49,980 nucleotides of DNA from Nitrosospira multiformis (GCF_003050865.1 NZ_QAOK01000024.1:1-49980), one strand, 5' to 3'. Counted from the first letter of the stretch, positions 6,911-15,988 are shown. The notes: a model not told the origin generated them from the letters alone. Program-made: numbers and translations.

Positions 6911-9526
6911 TTACTGTCCATTTCGTTCAAGCAACGTCACCACGCCACTCATGCCATCGACTTCCACTCTATCCCCATCCTTCAGTTCGGCCAACACTCC
7001 TGTCAGGTTAACGACGGCGGGGATAGCAAACTCACGGGCAACGATTGCTCCGTGCGAGAGATAACCGCCCGTCTCTACAACCAATCCTGCCGCTCTTAGG
7101 AAAAGCGGCGTCCAGCCGGGATCAGTGGAGGGAGCAACCAGAATATCACCCTGCTGCAATTTGTAGCCGTCGGACGGGTGGAGCAAAAGGCGCGCTTTAC
7201 CTCTCGCCAAGCCTGTGCCGGTCGGTATGCCCTGGTAGCGAGGTGAATTATTTGAGGCTGTGGCTGAGGCGGACTCATGTGCCTGCCAGCCCTGCCTTGA
7301 ATACCTCGAAGCCTCGACCAGAACATCCGGTGCTGTTTCCCGCGACCATTGTTCGAAAAGCCTGTTCCGTTCGCTCACGCGAGCTCTTACGCCGGCCTCG
7401 GGAATATCGCCATCCAGCACACGCAATATCTCGGAGAGCATGAGTTGAAAAATATCCGCTTCCTGCACCAGCACTCCCCGTTCAACCAGATAGCGTCCGG
7501 CTGCGAGCAGCAGATTGCGTCCCGGCTCCATCAGTGCTGTCAGGGCGCTGCGTGCAGCTTCACGCTGGTTGCATTCCTGCGTCGCTGCTTTTGCCAGTTT
7601 CAGGATAAATGCGCGTTTCCAAAACGGGGTGCCGGATCGGATGCGCGCCAGCGCTTCAGCCACGGCTGCTTTCTGCCGAGCTTGCAATGCCGCCTCGTCC
7701 ACCTCGGCCAGTTGCTCCAGTTGTGATAATAAATATTCCGGCGCCTCCCGCCACCTCGGATTCCGGAAGTAACTTTCATACAATCCACGATGCCCGTAAC
7801 GCTCAAGAAACTCATTGAAGGCATCCTGAAACCTGGGGTTCTCCGAATGCAGAAGATGACTGGAAGCTTCCACACTCTCCTTGTTTTCCCGCCACAAACG
7901 CGCCAGAGCCATGAGCTCATACGACTGGCGGGCGGTAACGCTCGGCTCTCCGCCTGCGAGCAAAGCAGTAGCCAATGCATATCCTTCACCCGGAAAACAC
8001 TTATCCAACTGCTCGACCAGCATTGTCAGGCTTCCGCCACCTGAGCCCTGCAAGAAAAACAGATCGGCCGCACTACGGGCGACGTGAAAATGACGGAGAA
8101 TTTCAGCGCGCAGCCCTGTCGCGTCCTTGGGAAGCGGCTGCTTGCGCCATTGAGCCGCCTCGGCCATGGCGCGCTCTACAGCCCGCTGGCCGCGGCGGCG
8201 CTGAGCTGGAGAGCGCAGCATATAACGCAACGCCCTTCGCAAGCGTGCAAAGCCGTCGGCAGGACTTGTGGGCAGCAGGGTGATTTCCGGCTGCCTGCCG
8301 CCGATCAGCGCATTCGTCAGCTCGGGAATCACACCCAATGCATCGAAAACTTCCCATTGCAACAGGGAAAGCTGTAAATAAAGGCGGCCGTGGAAAAGTC
8401 CCGCACGCTGCAATCCTGGCAGCAATGGATAACCCGCCAGAATGTAACCCTGTGTGAGCAGTTCGTTAACAAGCCTGCGTGCGTTGCACCAGTCTATCGG
8501 GGATAGCGGCTCCGGGACTACTTCGCAGGTGTTGCCACGCGTCCAGTAGGTCGGCTGCGTTTGCAGCGCGGGATAGGTGTAATGGGGCCGGGCAGTCACT
8601 GGCCGGGCCTGGGTCAGCCAGAACCGTTCGCCGTCCCATACCCATTCCAGGTCATAGAATGGATGGGTGAAGTCCAGGGCCACCGCTGCGTCCCGCAGCA
8701 TTTCAGCCAGGGTTAGCGCTTGATCGGATGAAAGAACGGATCCCGTTGCTTCGGCGGGGGATGTCGCGACCATTGCCGTTCCGCCTTCCGGCCGCGCGAC
8801 TGCCTTGGCCGCCTTGCTGCCGATCTGCTCGTGCAACAATACCCAGTGATCATCGAGCAAATCTTCGCCAAAAACATATTCATCGCCCGTTGCCTGTCCC
8901 CCGACCAGCGATTCACCCAACCCCCATTGCGCGTGGATGACGAGCCTGTCGTCACGTCCGGTAATCGGATCACAGGTGAAGGCGATGCCGGAAGCAATGG
9001 CAGGCAGCAGCGGCATGACGATTACTGCCATGCCTGGCATGGATGCGTCCTGCCCCAGTCTTTGACGATAAGCAATAGCGGTGAGGGAGGATAACGAAGT
9101 CCATACCTCCTGGACCGCGAGCTGTACCTGTTCGATACCGCACACATTCAGGCAGGTACGGTAAATGCCCGCGAACGAGGCCGTCGCTGAGTCTTCACCG
9201 GCAGCCGAAGAGCGTACTGCCAACGGCTGATTCAACCAGCCACGGGCAGCAAGAACCTTTTGCAATGCTGCCGACAATTCGGGAGGGATCGCGGGAGGGA
9301 TCGCCTCATCGTCATGCAAGGGTCGCCATCCAGCCGGGATAACCAGTCCCTCCGGCACCCGCAGCCCCAATTGCTTCAACCGTGCGAGATGCCATGCCTT
9401 GCCGCCTACGGTCGCTGCATCCGCAGCTAAAACACTTTGCCAGTCGAGGATTTCCAGTTGCGTGGTTTGCGTGGTCGTGGGGACTTCTCCAGTCCCCCCT
9501 TGTGAATACGCCACCTCAGCCGGCAT
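6911..9526 (-). CDS. Rifampin-phosphotransferase-like dikinase (PPDK/PEP-synthase family)
   Basis: An 871-residue enzyme with the architecture of rifampin phosphotransferase. An N-terminal ATP-grasp part (about 30-320) carries GGKAWHLARL, AVRSSAAGEDSATASFAG and TQARPVTARP. A variable substrate domain follows (about 340-760). The C-terminal swivelling domain carries the phospho-acceptor histidine in GGYLSHGAIVARE (His near residue 825). The C-terminal PEP/pyruvate barrel of true PEP synthase is absent. The family moves phosphate from ATP to a catalytic histidine and on to an acceptor hydroxyl. Here the acceptor is unknown. The gene overlaps the S41 peptidase gene by 11 bp and precedes the MCE transporter by 9 bp. 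It could modify a small molecule or lipid handled by that operon; this is inference. Confidence 0.82.
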   Translation of the reverse strand: MPAEVAYSQGGTGEVPTTTQTTQLEILDWQSVLAADAATVGGKAWHLARLKQLGLRVPEGLVIPAGWRPLHDDEAIPPAIPPELSAALQKVLAARGWLNQPLAVRSSAAGEDSATASFAGIYRTCLNVCGIEQVQLAVQEVWTSLSSLTAIAYRQRLGQDASMPGMAVIVMPLLPAIASGIAFTCDPITGRDDRLVIHAQWGLGESLVGGQATGDEYVFGEDLLDDHWVLLHEQIGSKAAKAVARPEGGTAMVATSPAEATGSVLSSDQALTLAEMLRDAAVALDFTHPFYDLEWVWDGERFWLTQARPVTARPHYTYPALQTQPTYWTRGNTCEVVPEPLSPIDWCNARRLVNELLTQGYILAGYPLLPGLQRAGLFHGRLYLQLSLLQWEVFDALGVIPELTNALIGGRQPEITLLPTSPADGFARLRRALRYMLRSPAQRRRGQRAVERAMAEAAQWRKQPLPKDATGLRAEILRHFHVARSAADLFFLQGSGGGSLTMLVEQLDKCFPGEGYALATALLAGGEPSVTARQSYELMALARLWRENKESVEASSHLLHSENPRFQDAFNEFLERYGHRGLYESYFRNPRWREAPEYLLSQLEQLAEVDEAALQARQKAAVAEALARIRSGTPFWKRAFILKLAKAATQECNQREAARSALTALMEPGRNLLLAAGRYLVERGVLVQEADIFQLMLSEILRVLDGDIPEAGVRARVSERNRLFEQWSRETAPDVLVEASRYSRQGWQAHESASATASNNSPRYQGIPTGTGLARGKARLLLHPSDGYKLQQGDILVAPSTDPGWTPLFLRAAGLVVETGGYLSHGAIVAREFAIPAVVNLTGVLAELKDGDRVEVDGMSGVVTLLERNGQ

Positions 9527-11477
9527 TTAACCCCAGCCTTCGCCGCTGGCAGATTTCGCCATTGCGACGACCAACAAACTCGATTATTTCCGCATCAGGC
9601 CGGGGCAGTTGATGGGCTCCATCGCTGATACGGCGCACTGCTTCAAACGGGCGTCCGTTCATGTAAGTTTCCAGTTCATCCAGCCCTCTTGTTGTTATGC
9701 TCACGGTACGCTCGTCAATCTGCACTTTCATCACTGTACGCGGGATTCCGGAAAGAAGGCCGGCGCAAAATGCGATCAAGTCCCGGTTTTCTTGGAGCAG
9801 ATCGTCAAGTGTCATTTCATACGCGATTCCGGGAACGCCCAGGTCTTCGATCGGCAACCCGTCAGCAGCCCCGCAGCGCAGCGCCCGGCGGATTGCGAGA
9901 GTGTATCCCACGTCCGGGGGCAGTACACTCAGCTCAAAGGATGTTCCCCGCAGGGCTTCGCGCAAGTCAAAATGCGTCCAGACATTTGCTCCGCCTGCAC
10001 CGGTCGCTTCTCCCACGCAAACTACCGGACCTATTTCATTATCCACGAAACCCGCGGCGAATAAGTCACCCGCTGAATAAGTATTTGGATCGACAACACA
10101 TACGACAGGTCCGCCGTATTTCTGGCCGATATCGTTACACCAGGCAGGGTCCGTCAACGGCAGGGGTTGCGAGTAAGGTTCGCCTGTTGCGATTGCTGCC
10201 TCAAGGGAAGGCAGCCATGCTTCAAACTCCATACGATTGAAAGGACTGGATGCCATGGCCCGCGTCATGGGGGAAGCAAGCAGGCTGAAGCGTGCCGGTT
10301 TTATAGTGTTTGGGGTAAAGAGCTGCAGTAAGCGCTCCGCTGCCCAGATCAGCCCGCCGGGATTACCCCGCAGGTCAAGAATCAGGCCATTGTCAGGCAA
10401 TATATCCAGCAGGCGCATTACCTCGGCGATGAATGCATCGTCATCCTCGACATCGAAGCTCCAGATACGCAAATAGCCCAGATCACCGGATGAGCTGTTT
10501 TTGACGATACGCGCTGCCAATGCATCCTGAAACCGGGTTCTTATCCACTTTACCCGCTTCTCGTCGTGTGCGATGGCAGTGCCGCTACGGTCGGCCTCCC
10601 ATACGTTTCCGGAAAACATGAGCTTCTTCGTGCGGCGCACGGCTTCCGCCGCCGGATCAGCGGCAATATAGCGCGATGCTCGCGAACCCGGCTGATGGTT
10701 GATTTGGGCGCGCTCGGGCTGAACGACCCGCCACGGGATTCGTGTCTCCCGTAGCGTTCCTCGGGGTGGGGCGCGGTAAGCGATATCCACTGCCATCTCG
10801 TCCGGCGGCGGTCCGCACTCCAGCGCGCGGAAAGTAAGAGATTCCAGGGCTCTTGCGCGCCGCGCATCCGGGCGACCACCGGTTTCCCGGTCCGCATGCA
10901 GATCGACGGCGCGAGCAAAGGGTATGCTGTTCCAGCTCTCCAGAATCACGCCTGATTTAAATCTGGCATCCTTTATCAGCTCGGGTGCTGATACTTTTGA
11001 TACGACAAAGGTGGGGGCGTCATAGGGACCATACTGCTCCACCAGGAAAGGCAGCGCTGCTACCGCTCCCTGTTTTGCGGCAGGCCCTGAGTAGCGTGTG
11101 TGCGCATCGCGCAAACCCGAGATGATCGAGGTCAGCGCCAAGTGAAACTCTCCTTCCGATAACGCGACCACTTGCGCGCGCAGCAGTTGCAATGCCTGTA
11201 CCGGATCAAGCGCGTAGGCGGCGCGTTTCTGGGGAAGATGACAATAGACACCGCCGATCACGGCAATCAGTGTATCAATAATCTGTAAACGTTCTCCACC
11301 GTCCAGTACCTGTGCTTTGGGAATCCGAAAATCAGGTCGCCGTCCCCGTCCCCCTCCCCTTTCCCTTCTCCTCGGTTCGCCGCCTGGAGATTCGCCAAGC
11401 AGGAAATCGCTTAGAAGCTGCCCTGTCTGGGCCTGAAGAAGAGAGGCAGCAGCGTGCTGATCATCCATGCGAATCAA
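9516..11477 (-). CDS. S41-family (C-terminal-processing/tricorn-like) peptidase without signal peptide
   Basis: A 653-residue protein. The C-terminal half carries S41 landmarks: LILDLRGNPGG, then the nucleophile region NTYSAGDLFAAG with serine at residue 468, then VGEATGAGG. The N-terminal 80 residues are arginine- and glycine-rich and include an RRRERGGGRGRR run. No signal peptide or transmembrane helix is evident, unlike most CtpA/Prc proteins, so it is likely cytoplasmic. No PDZ domain is obvious, though a segment around 150-260 (GVILESWNSIPF) could be a degenerate one. It lies 9 bp after the amidohydrolase gene and overlaps the dikinase gene by 11 bp, which indicates a shared transcript. 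Substrate unknown. Confidence 0.78.
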   Translation of the reverse strand: MIRMDDQHAAASLLQAQTGQLLSDFLLGESPGGEPRRRERGGGRGRRPDFRIPKAQVLDGGERLQIIDTLIAVIGGVYCHLPQKRAAYALDPVQALQLLRAQVVALSEGEFHLALTSIISGLRDAHTRYSGPAAKQGAVAALPFLVEQYGPYDAPTFVVSKVSAPELIKDARFKSGVILESWNSIPFARAVDLHADRETGGRPDARRARALESLTFRALECGPPPDEMAVDIAYRAPPRGTLRETRIPWRVVQPERAQINHQPGSRASRYIAADPAAEAVRRTKKLMFSGNVWEADRSGTAIAHDEKRVKWIRTRFQDALAARIVKNSSSGDLGYLRIWSFDVEDDDAFIAEVMRLLDILPDNGLILDLRGNPGGLIWAAERLLQLFTPNTIKPARFSLLASPMTRAMASSPFNRMEFEAWLPSLEAAIATGEPYSQPLPLTDPAWCNDIGQKYGGPVVCVVDPNTYSAGDLFAAGFVDNEIGPVVCVGEATGAGGANVWTHFDLREALRGTSFELSVLPPDVGYTLAIRRALRCGAADGLPIEDLGVPGIAYEMTLDDLLQENRDLIAFCAGLLSGIPRTVMKVQIDERTVSITTRGLDELETYMNGRPFEAVRRISDGAHQLPRPDAEIIEFVGRRNGEICQRRRLGLNAG

Positions 11478-11486
11478 CCCTGAAAA

Positions 11487-13067
11487 TCAGCTGTAAAACT
11501 CGCTGAGCCCATCGAGCAACCCCTCGTGAAACCCGCGCCCGTGAATCGAGGCAAAGAATGCTTCGTCATGCTCAAGCGGCTGGATGGGCGGAACAATGAT
11601 CTTCGATAAATCTTTTGGCAAGCCGCCTACAGGTACCCGACCAGTGGGCATATCGAGAGCAAGGCGTAATGGTGGCGGCGCGCCGGTGCGAATGGCGGCA
11701 AATGCAAGGCGCCGCGCGCTTTCGATCGTTGCCTTGGGATCATCCCGGACTTCTTCCAGCCGTTTTAGAACATCCTTATAAGACCACGGCTCATCATTAC
11801 CCTCAAATCGGGTGAGGGCAAGACGCCGCGTTTCGCCATTTACGGATATCCTGCTCGTTTGCGCTGCGCTCGCCTGCTGCATGAGTTGTTCAGTTCCATA
11901 AAGCGGCTTTCCATTTACCACCACCAGACGCACGTCCGCTTCGGTAGCGCGAAGAATGCTTTTGAAGGGGTCGGGCCGCGAAGCCGCTTCCGCATCGGAG
12001 GCAATTACAACCAAATCCCCCAGTGCTCCGGGTTGCAGTCGCCCCGCATGCCGCTGCCATGCTTCGGCCAGCACATCCCCCGGATTGGCGGTAATCATTT
12101 TGACGAGATCGAAGGGAGAGAATCCCCATCCTTTCGCTTCGCTTACCAGGGAAGCGACCTTCAATTCACCGAGTACGTTTCGTGTCCCGGATGGGCCCCA
12201 GTCCGATCCTATGCAGAGGCTGATCCCCCGTCCCAATGCTGACGGAACATCAGTGGTCGTGCCATACAGCCACAGGTTCGAGAATGGGGACCAGACTATT
12301 GCACCCGGATCGCTCCAGGTATCGTATGAAGCGGAGTCGACAGCATTGGTATGAATGGCGACCAGCCTGCGCTGCAGGCATCCCGCAGCGTGGGCAGCGC
12401 GGTATTCACGCTGGACGATCGAATCGGGACGACCTTCTGCACAATGGTAAATGAAGGTTGCGCCCTGCCGCATGCTGATAGCGCGCGCGCCAAGTTGCTC
12501 GGGTTTGAGGGTGAGCGTCGATGCAAGCACTTGATGACGTCCGATTTCTCCACCGAGCGTTTCATCTTCGATATTTCGCACCAGCCAGCCGTCCAAAGGG
12601 CGATTGCTGGGTGGAGAACCTTGTATGCTGGTGGTGCCGCCAACCAGTGCGCGGATTTCCGCGTAGGCGAGCAATTCTGCGGGTGCAGCCTCGATAAACG
12701 CATACGCCGGCCAACTGATGCTTTCCGCGTAAGTCGGCCGTGTAGGCCAGATGTCATGATGCTGGAACGGTACTGTGCGATCGGGCTCGGTCCAGAGGGG
12801 TAGCGGCGCGTAGGCGAGATGGCTATGCAGGTCAATAAACCCGGGAACGACGAGATCATTACCCACATCCACCACAGGAGCATTATCGAATTCAGCAGAG
12901 CGCCCTGAATTCGTTATAGTCACTGCACCTGCTGTACCCCTCGATACCGCAGCAATACGGTCGTCATCGCCGATCCATACCCTGCCCTGGAAGCTTGCAT
13001 TCTCGCTTTGGGCAACCTTCCGATCCTTGGTCAATGGAACGATTCGACCGGCAACGATCAGGCTCAT
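11487..13067 (-). CDS. Metal-dependent amidohydrolase
   Basis: A 526-residue amidohydrolase-superfamily enzyme. Metal ligands are visible: the HxH of FIDLHSHLAY (His81 and His83), a histidine in FIYHCAEG, one in VAIHTN, and the catalytic aspartate in CIGSDWGPSG. N- and C-terminal segments form the usual composite beta-sandwich, with LQPGALGDLVVIASD near the return to it. The fold covers deaminases and chlorohydrolases as well as imidazolonepropionase-like enzymes; the sequence does not reveal the substrate. A long insertion with several tryptophans and prolines follows the HxH motif. The 63-bp gap upstream is AT-rich and might carry an internal promoter. Confidence 0.85.
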   Translation of the reverse strand: MSLIVAGRIVPLTKDRKVAQSENASFQGRVWIGDDDRIAAVSRGTAGAVTITNSGRSAEFDNAPVVDVGNDLVVPGFIDLHSHLAYAPLPLWTEPDRTVPFQHHDIWPTRPTYAESISWPAYAFIEAAPAELLAYAEIRALVGGTTSIQGSPPSNRPLDGWLVRNIEDETLGGEIGRHQVLASTLTLKPEQLGARAISMRQGATFIYHCAEGRPDSIVQREYRAAHAAGCLQRRLVAIHTNAVDSASYDTWSDPGAIVWSPFSNLWLYGTTTDVPSALGRGISLCIGSDWGPSGTRNVLGELKVASLVSEAKGWGFSPFDLVKMITANPGDVLAEAWQRHAGRLQPGALGDLVVIASDAEAASRPDPFKSILRATEADVRLVVVNGKPLYGTEQLMQQASAAQTSRISVNGETRRLALTRFEGNDEPWSYKDVLKRLEEVRDDPKATIESARRLAFAAIRTGAPPPLRLALDMPTGRVPVGGLPKDLSKIIVPPIQPLEHDEAFFASIHGRGFHEGLLDGLSEFYS

Positions 13068-13130
13068 ATGCTGAAGGAATGTGTATTCAACGAACGAAAG
13101 GCTAAATCGTAATATATTTAATGAGCCGGG

Positions 13131-13961
13131 CTACGTTTGAGTCGGCAGCACCCCTTTGGGCACACGCACTACAATGGTACGGCGCTTGTCCAACACGGTC
13201 TCGCCTTTCCGGTCTGCCCAGCCCTCTTCGGTGCGCATCCATGAGGGCAGGCCGGGTGGGAGATCATCCGGCGGGATGTCTGGAAGGTCCTCCGGACCAA
13301 ATGCGCTGCCATACAATTCCAGCCCGCCCGCCACATCCGGATTTTGTATAGCCGGCTTGAGTGCCCGCAACCCATCGTTCCAGTTCTCAAGCATTTTCGT
13401 CGTTGCGGCTTCCTGTTCCGCGCGAGTGTGAGCGGAACTCTGCGGCCAGGTAGGGTGCGTCAAGTGCTGGAAGGGTGGCGAAGAGCCAAACTCCGCCGCA
13501 GCGGCTGAAGCAAGCCAATCCTGCCAGGCAGTATTAGCAAGTCCACCAAATGCGATTACAGCCTCGATCGAGCCGTTATGAAGAATCGCCGCAATCCACC
13601 GGTTGCGGTAAGCGGCAATCAACGGGTTTGCGATATGGCGTGTTCCTCCGCCTTGGCCATATACGCTGTAGAGGAAGGTATTGATGAAGACGTAGCTTCG
13701 GATGATACCGAGCCGCTTCAGAAATCCTTGTGCGCGCTTTCCGGCCGTGCCGACAAGAACCCGACGTACGATTGCCTCATGCTGCGCCGGATCCTGCCCT
13801 ACGATAAGGACGCGCGCGCTTCCATCCAGCCGTCCCCGGTGAAAAATGGGGCCCCATTCCGTCCGAAAGTCATCTACAGGATAAACGTCCTCTCCAGGGT
13901 ACTCCGATACCAGTTTGACAAACGGTTGCTTGTAATACCCGCGATCAAACGGAATAGCCAT
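13131..13961 (-). CDS. Uracil-DNA-glycosylase-superfamily protein
   Basis: A 276-residue protein of the UDG fold. Motif 1 is VLIVGQDPAQHE (about 51-62), a hybrid of the family-1 GQDPYH and the family-4 GEAPG-type loops. A second motif, FQHLTHPTWPQSS (His near 169), matches the H-P-S-P loop position that inserts into DNA. No iron-sulfur cysteine set like that of family-4 UDGs is visible. It may remove uracil or another damaged base, but many relatives have no assigned substrate. Its place in front of amidohydrolase, peptidase and dikinase genes is unusual for a DNA repair enzyme. Confidence 0.7.
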   Translation of the reverse strand: MAIPFDRGYYKQPFVKLVSEYPGEDVYPVDDFRTEWGPIFHRGRLDGSARVLIVGQDPAQHEAIVRRVLVGTAGKRAQGFLKRLGIIRSYVFINTFLYSVYGQGGGTRHIANPLIAAYRNRWIAAILHNGSIEAVIAFGGLANTAWQDWLASAAAAEFGSSPPFQHLTHPTWPQSSAHTRAEQEAATTKMLENWNDGLRALKPAIQNPDVAGGLELYGSAFGPEDLPDIPPDDLPPGLPSWMRTEEGWADRKGETVLDKRRTIVVRVPKGVLPTQT

Positions 13962-14014
13962 GAAATTTTCTCCTGGTTAGCCTCCAGCCGAATGGGGCGC
14001 CCGTCCCGCAGGCG

Positions 14015-14452
14015 CTAGCGACCAGCCTGGGTCTGTTGCGCCAGTTCTGTGAGCTGGTCCAGAAGTGCCCTCTTCTGATTTCCCAATTCGGCATAGCGCG
14101 CATATAACTGATTCAGGTCACGGGTGTATTGCTGGATGCGTTCCGTGCGCTCCCGCTGCAGACGGACATTGTCATCATAACTTGCCGGCGGCGCATCCTT
14201 TACTCCGCCCATTGTCAGATAGCCCTGCACTGCGAGCGGCTGGCTATCCTGTATTTCGTTGCGCCGCAACTCCTGGATCATCTGGAATTGCTGGTAAACA
14301 GCCTGTTGTTCCTGGCTCAGGTGATTCAAAGCCATCTCAAGCTCTGCCATCCTGGGATCAGGTTTTGTGCTGGAGCTCGGTGCAGTCTGGGCGTATACCG
14401 GACCTGTCACTCCTGAAAAAAGCAGCAGCAGCGCAAGGATGACAGGTTTCAT
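14015..14452 (-). CDS. Small exported coiled-coil protein of unknown function
   Basis: About 145 residues from the ATG at 14452; an upstream ATG would add seven residues before the signal peptide. The N-terminus MKPVILALLLLFSGVTGPVYAQ is a signal peptide with cleavage after YAQ or VYA. The mature part is mostly helical and rich in glutamine, glutamate and arginine, with two predicted coiled-coil stretches (LEMALNHLSQEQQAVYQQF and the C-terminal RIQQYTRDLNQLYARYAEL region). It is likely periplasmic. It lies 53 bp before the UDG-like gene on the same strand and may be the first gene of that operon. Confidence 0.7.
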   Translation of the reverse strand: MKPVILALLLLFSGVTGPVYAQTAPSSSTKPDPRMAELEMALNHLSQEQQAVYQQFQMIQELRRNEIQDSQPLAVQGYLTMGGVKDAPPASYDDNVRLQRERTERIQQYTRDLNQLYARYAELGNQKRALLDQLTELAQQTQAGR

Positions 14453-14691
14453 GTTATCCGGGTAATTCCGCATGAATATTATGAGTCCGCGATCGCCAGT
14501 TCATGGAGATCTCTGCCGATACTCTTTTGGCATTTTGCTCGACTGAATGGCATTTCATGCCGTCGCCACGCCTTACTGTTATCCATTGTGCTTAAATTGA
14601 GAAAGGGAAAGGCTATCAGCAACAATTTCAGCTTCCATCTTCAAGATAGCATGTATATAGAACCTGAATTGGCTTCGAGGAGAATTATGAC

Positions 14692-15507
14692 ATGAATGAA
14701 CAACCATTCCCCTTGCGGGACAGGATAGCGGACGAACGCCACACGCTTCTGCAGCAGCTACAGGATTGGCTGGAGATACCCATGCTGGTACTCGCTTTCA
14801 TATGGCTTGCATTGATGGTGGTGGAGATCGTCTGGGGACTCAACCCCCTGGTTGAATCCGTGGGATACATCATCTGGGTAATTTTTATTCTCGATTTTAT
14901 TTTGGAGTTTTGGCTGGCGCCGGAAAAACTCGACTATCTTAAAAAGAACTGGCTCAGTGGAATCGCCCTTATGGCTCCTGCGTTGCGCGCCCTCCGGCTC
15001 GTTCGCATCGTGCGGCTTGCGCGCCTCGGCAGGATTGCGGGAATGTCGCGTGGTCTGAGGTTGCTGCGGGTATTGAGCAGCGTCAACCGCGGCATGCGTG
15101 CGCTGGGGGCCACCATGCGCAGACGAGGCTTTGGTTACGTCCTCTTATTGACACTGATCGTTACCCTCGCTGGAGCAGCAGGAATGCATGGTTTCGAGAA
15201 TAACCCGAATAATAATCTGGAGGGGGGCCTCCACAGCTATGGCGCTGCCGTGTGGTGGACAGCTATGATCATGACTACCATGGGTTCCGAGTATTGGCCG
15301 CAGACCGTGGAAGGTCGGGTGCTATGCTTTTTCCTTGCGCTATACAGCTTTGCCATGTTCGGTTATGTCACCGCGACACTGGCTACTTTTTTCGTGGGAC
15401 GGGACGCCGAAAATCCCAATGCGGAAATTGCAGGAGCTGAATCCATCGCTGCGCTTCGGGCGGAGATTGCCGCCCTGCGTGAAGAAATTCAGGGATTGCG
15501 TAAATGA
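14692..15507 (+). CDS. Voltage-sensor-type ion channel protein with non-canonical pore motif
   Basis: A 271-residue member of the ion-transport family. An S4-like segment has arginines at every third position (99, 102, 105, 108, 111, 114), typical of a voltage sensor. The pore loop reads TTMGSEYWP (195-203), so the usual potassium filter G-Y-G is replaced by G-S-E. Two hydrophobic helices flank the pore. The C-terminus (about 245-271, ESIAALRAEIAALREEI) has leucine heptads and probably forms a tetramer coiled coil. The start is preceded by GAGGAG. It is transcribed divergently from the coiled-coil protein gene. Ion selectivity cannot be read from sequence. Confidence 0.85.
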   Translation: MNEQPFPLRDRIADERHTLLQQLQDWLEIPMLVLAFIWLALMVVEIVWGLNPLVESVGYIIWVIFILDFILEFWLAPEKLDYLKKNWLSGIALMAPALRALRLVRIVRLARLGRIAGMSRGLRLLRVLSSVNRGMRALGATMRRRGFGYVLLLTLIVTLAGAAGMHGFENNPNNNLEGGLHSYGAAVWWTAMIMTTMGSEYWPQTVEGRVLCFFLALYSFAMFGYVTATLATFFVGRDAENPNAEIAGAESIAALRAEIAALREEIQGLRK

Positions 15508-15598
15508 TGGATTGGTTTTCTCGACATAATATGTTTAGTGTTAAGCTTATTCCTGTTTCCGCCGATCCCCGACCGACCAACCATTGCGGGAAAAAATC

Positions 15599-15988
15599 AT
15601 GCAATATTATTTGATATTCGCTATTGCTCTCGCCATTCTCGCTATCGCATTCGCTCTGCAAAACGATATGAGTGTGACAGTGACGTTTGGCATATGGAGC
15701 TTCGATAGTTCGCTCGCCATGATGCTGGTGATTGCAGCGGGCATAGGAGCAACCATTTCAGTATTGCTCTCGTGGCCTAGCTTCATCAAGAATCAATGGG
15801 TGAGTACCCGCCTGCGCCGACAGGTGAGCAAACTGGAGGAAGACAAGGCTGCCCTGGAGCAGCGCAATACGCAACTCGAAGAAGAACTGGCAAAATTCAC
15901 CCCTGAGCCCATCCCCGAGGCACCTCCGCGCCATCTCGGACTGAAATCAATGCTCCTCGGAAACGACAAACCAAACGCAAGCGAATAG
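15599..15988 (+). CDS. lapA: LapA-family (DUF1049) inner-membrane protein
   Basis: About 129 residues. Two transmembrane helices (about 2-20 and 41-62) enclose a short loop with the family segment LQNDMSVTVTFGIW. A cytoplasmic coiled coil rich in glutamate and lysine follows (about 78-110). This is the standard layout of LapA/YciS, which in enterobacteria works with LapB in lipopolysaccharide assembly control; no lapB is visible here. The frame is open to a TTG at 15584, but the ATG at 15599 directly precedes the first membrane helix and is preferred. Confidence 0.85.
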   Translation: MQYYLIFAIALAILAIAFALQNDMSVTVTFGIWSFDSSLAMMLVIAAGIGATISVLLSWPSFIKNQWVSTRLRRQVSKLEEDKAALEQRNTQLEEELAKFTPEPIPEAPPRHLGLKSMLLGNDKPNASE

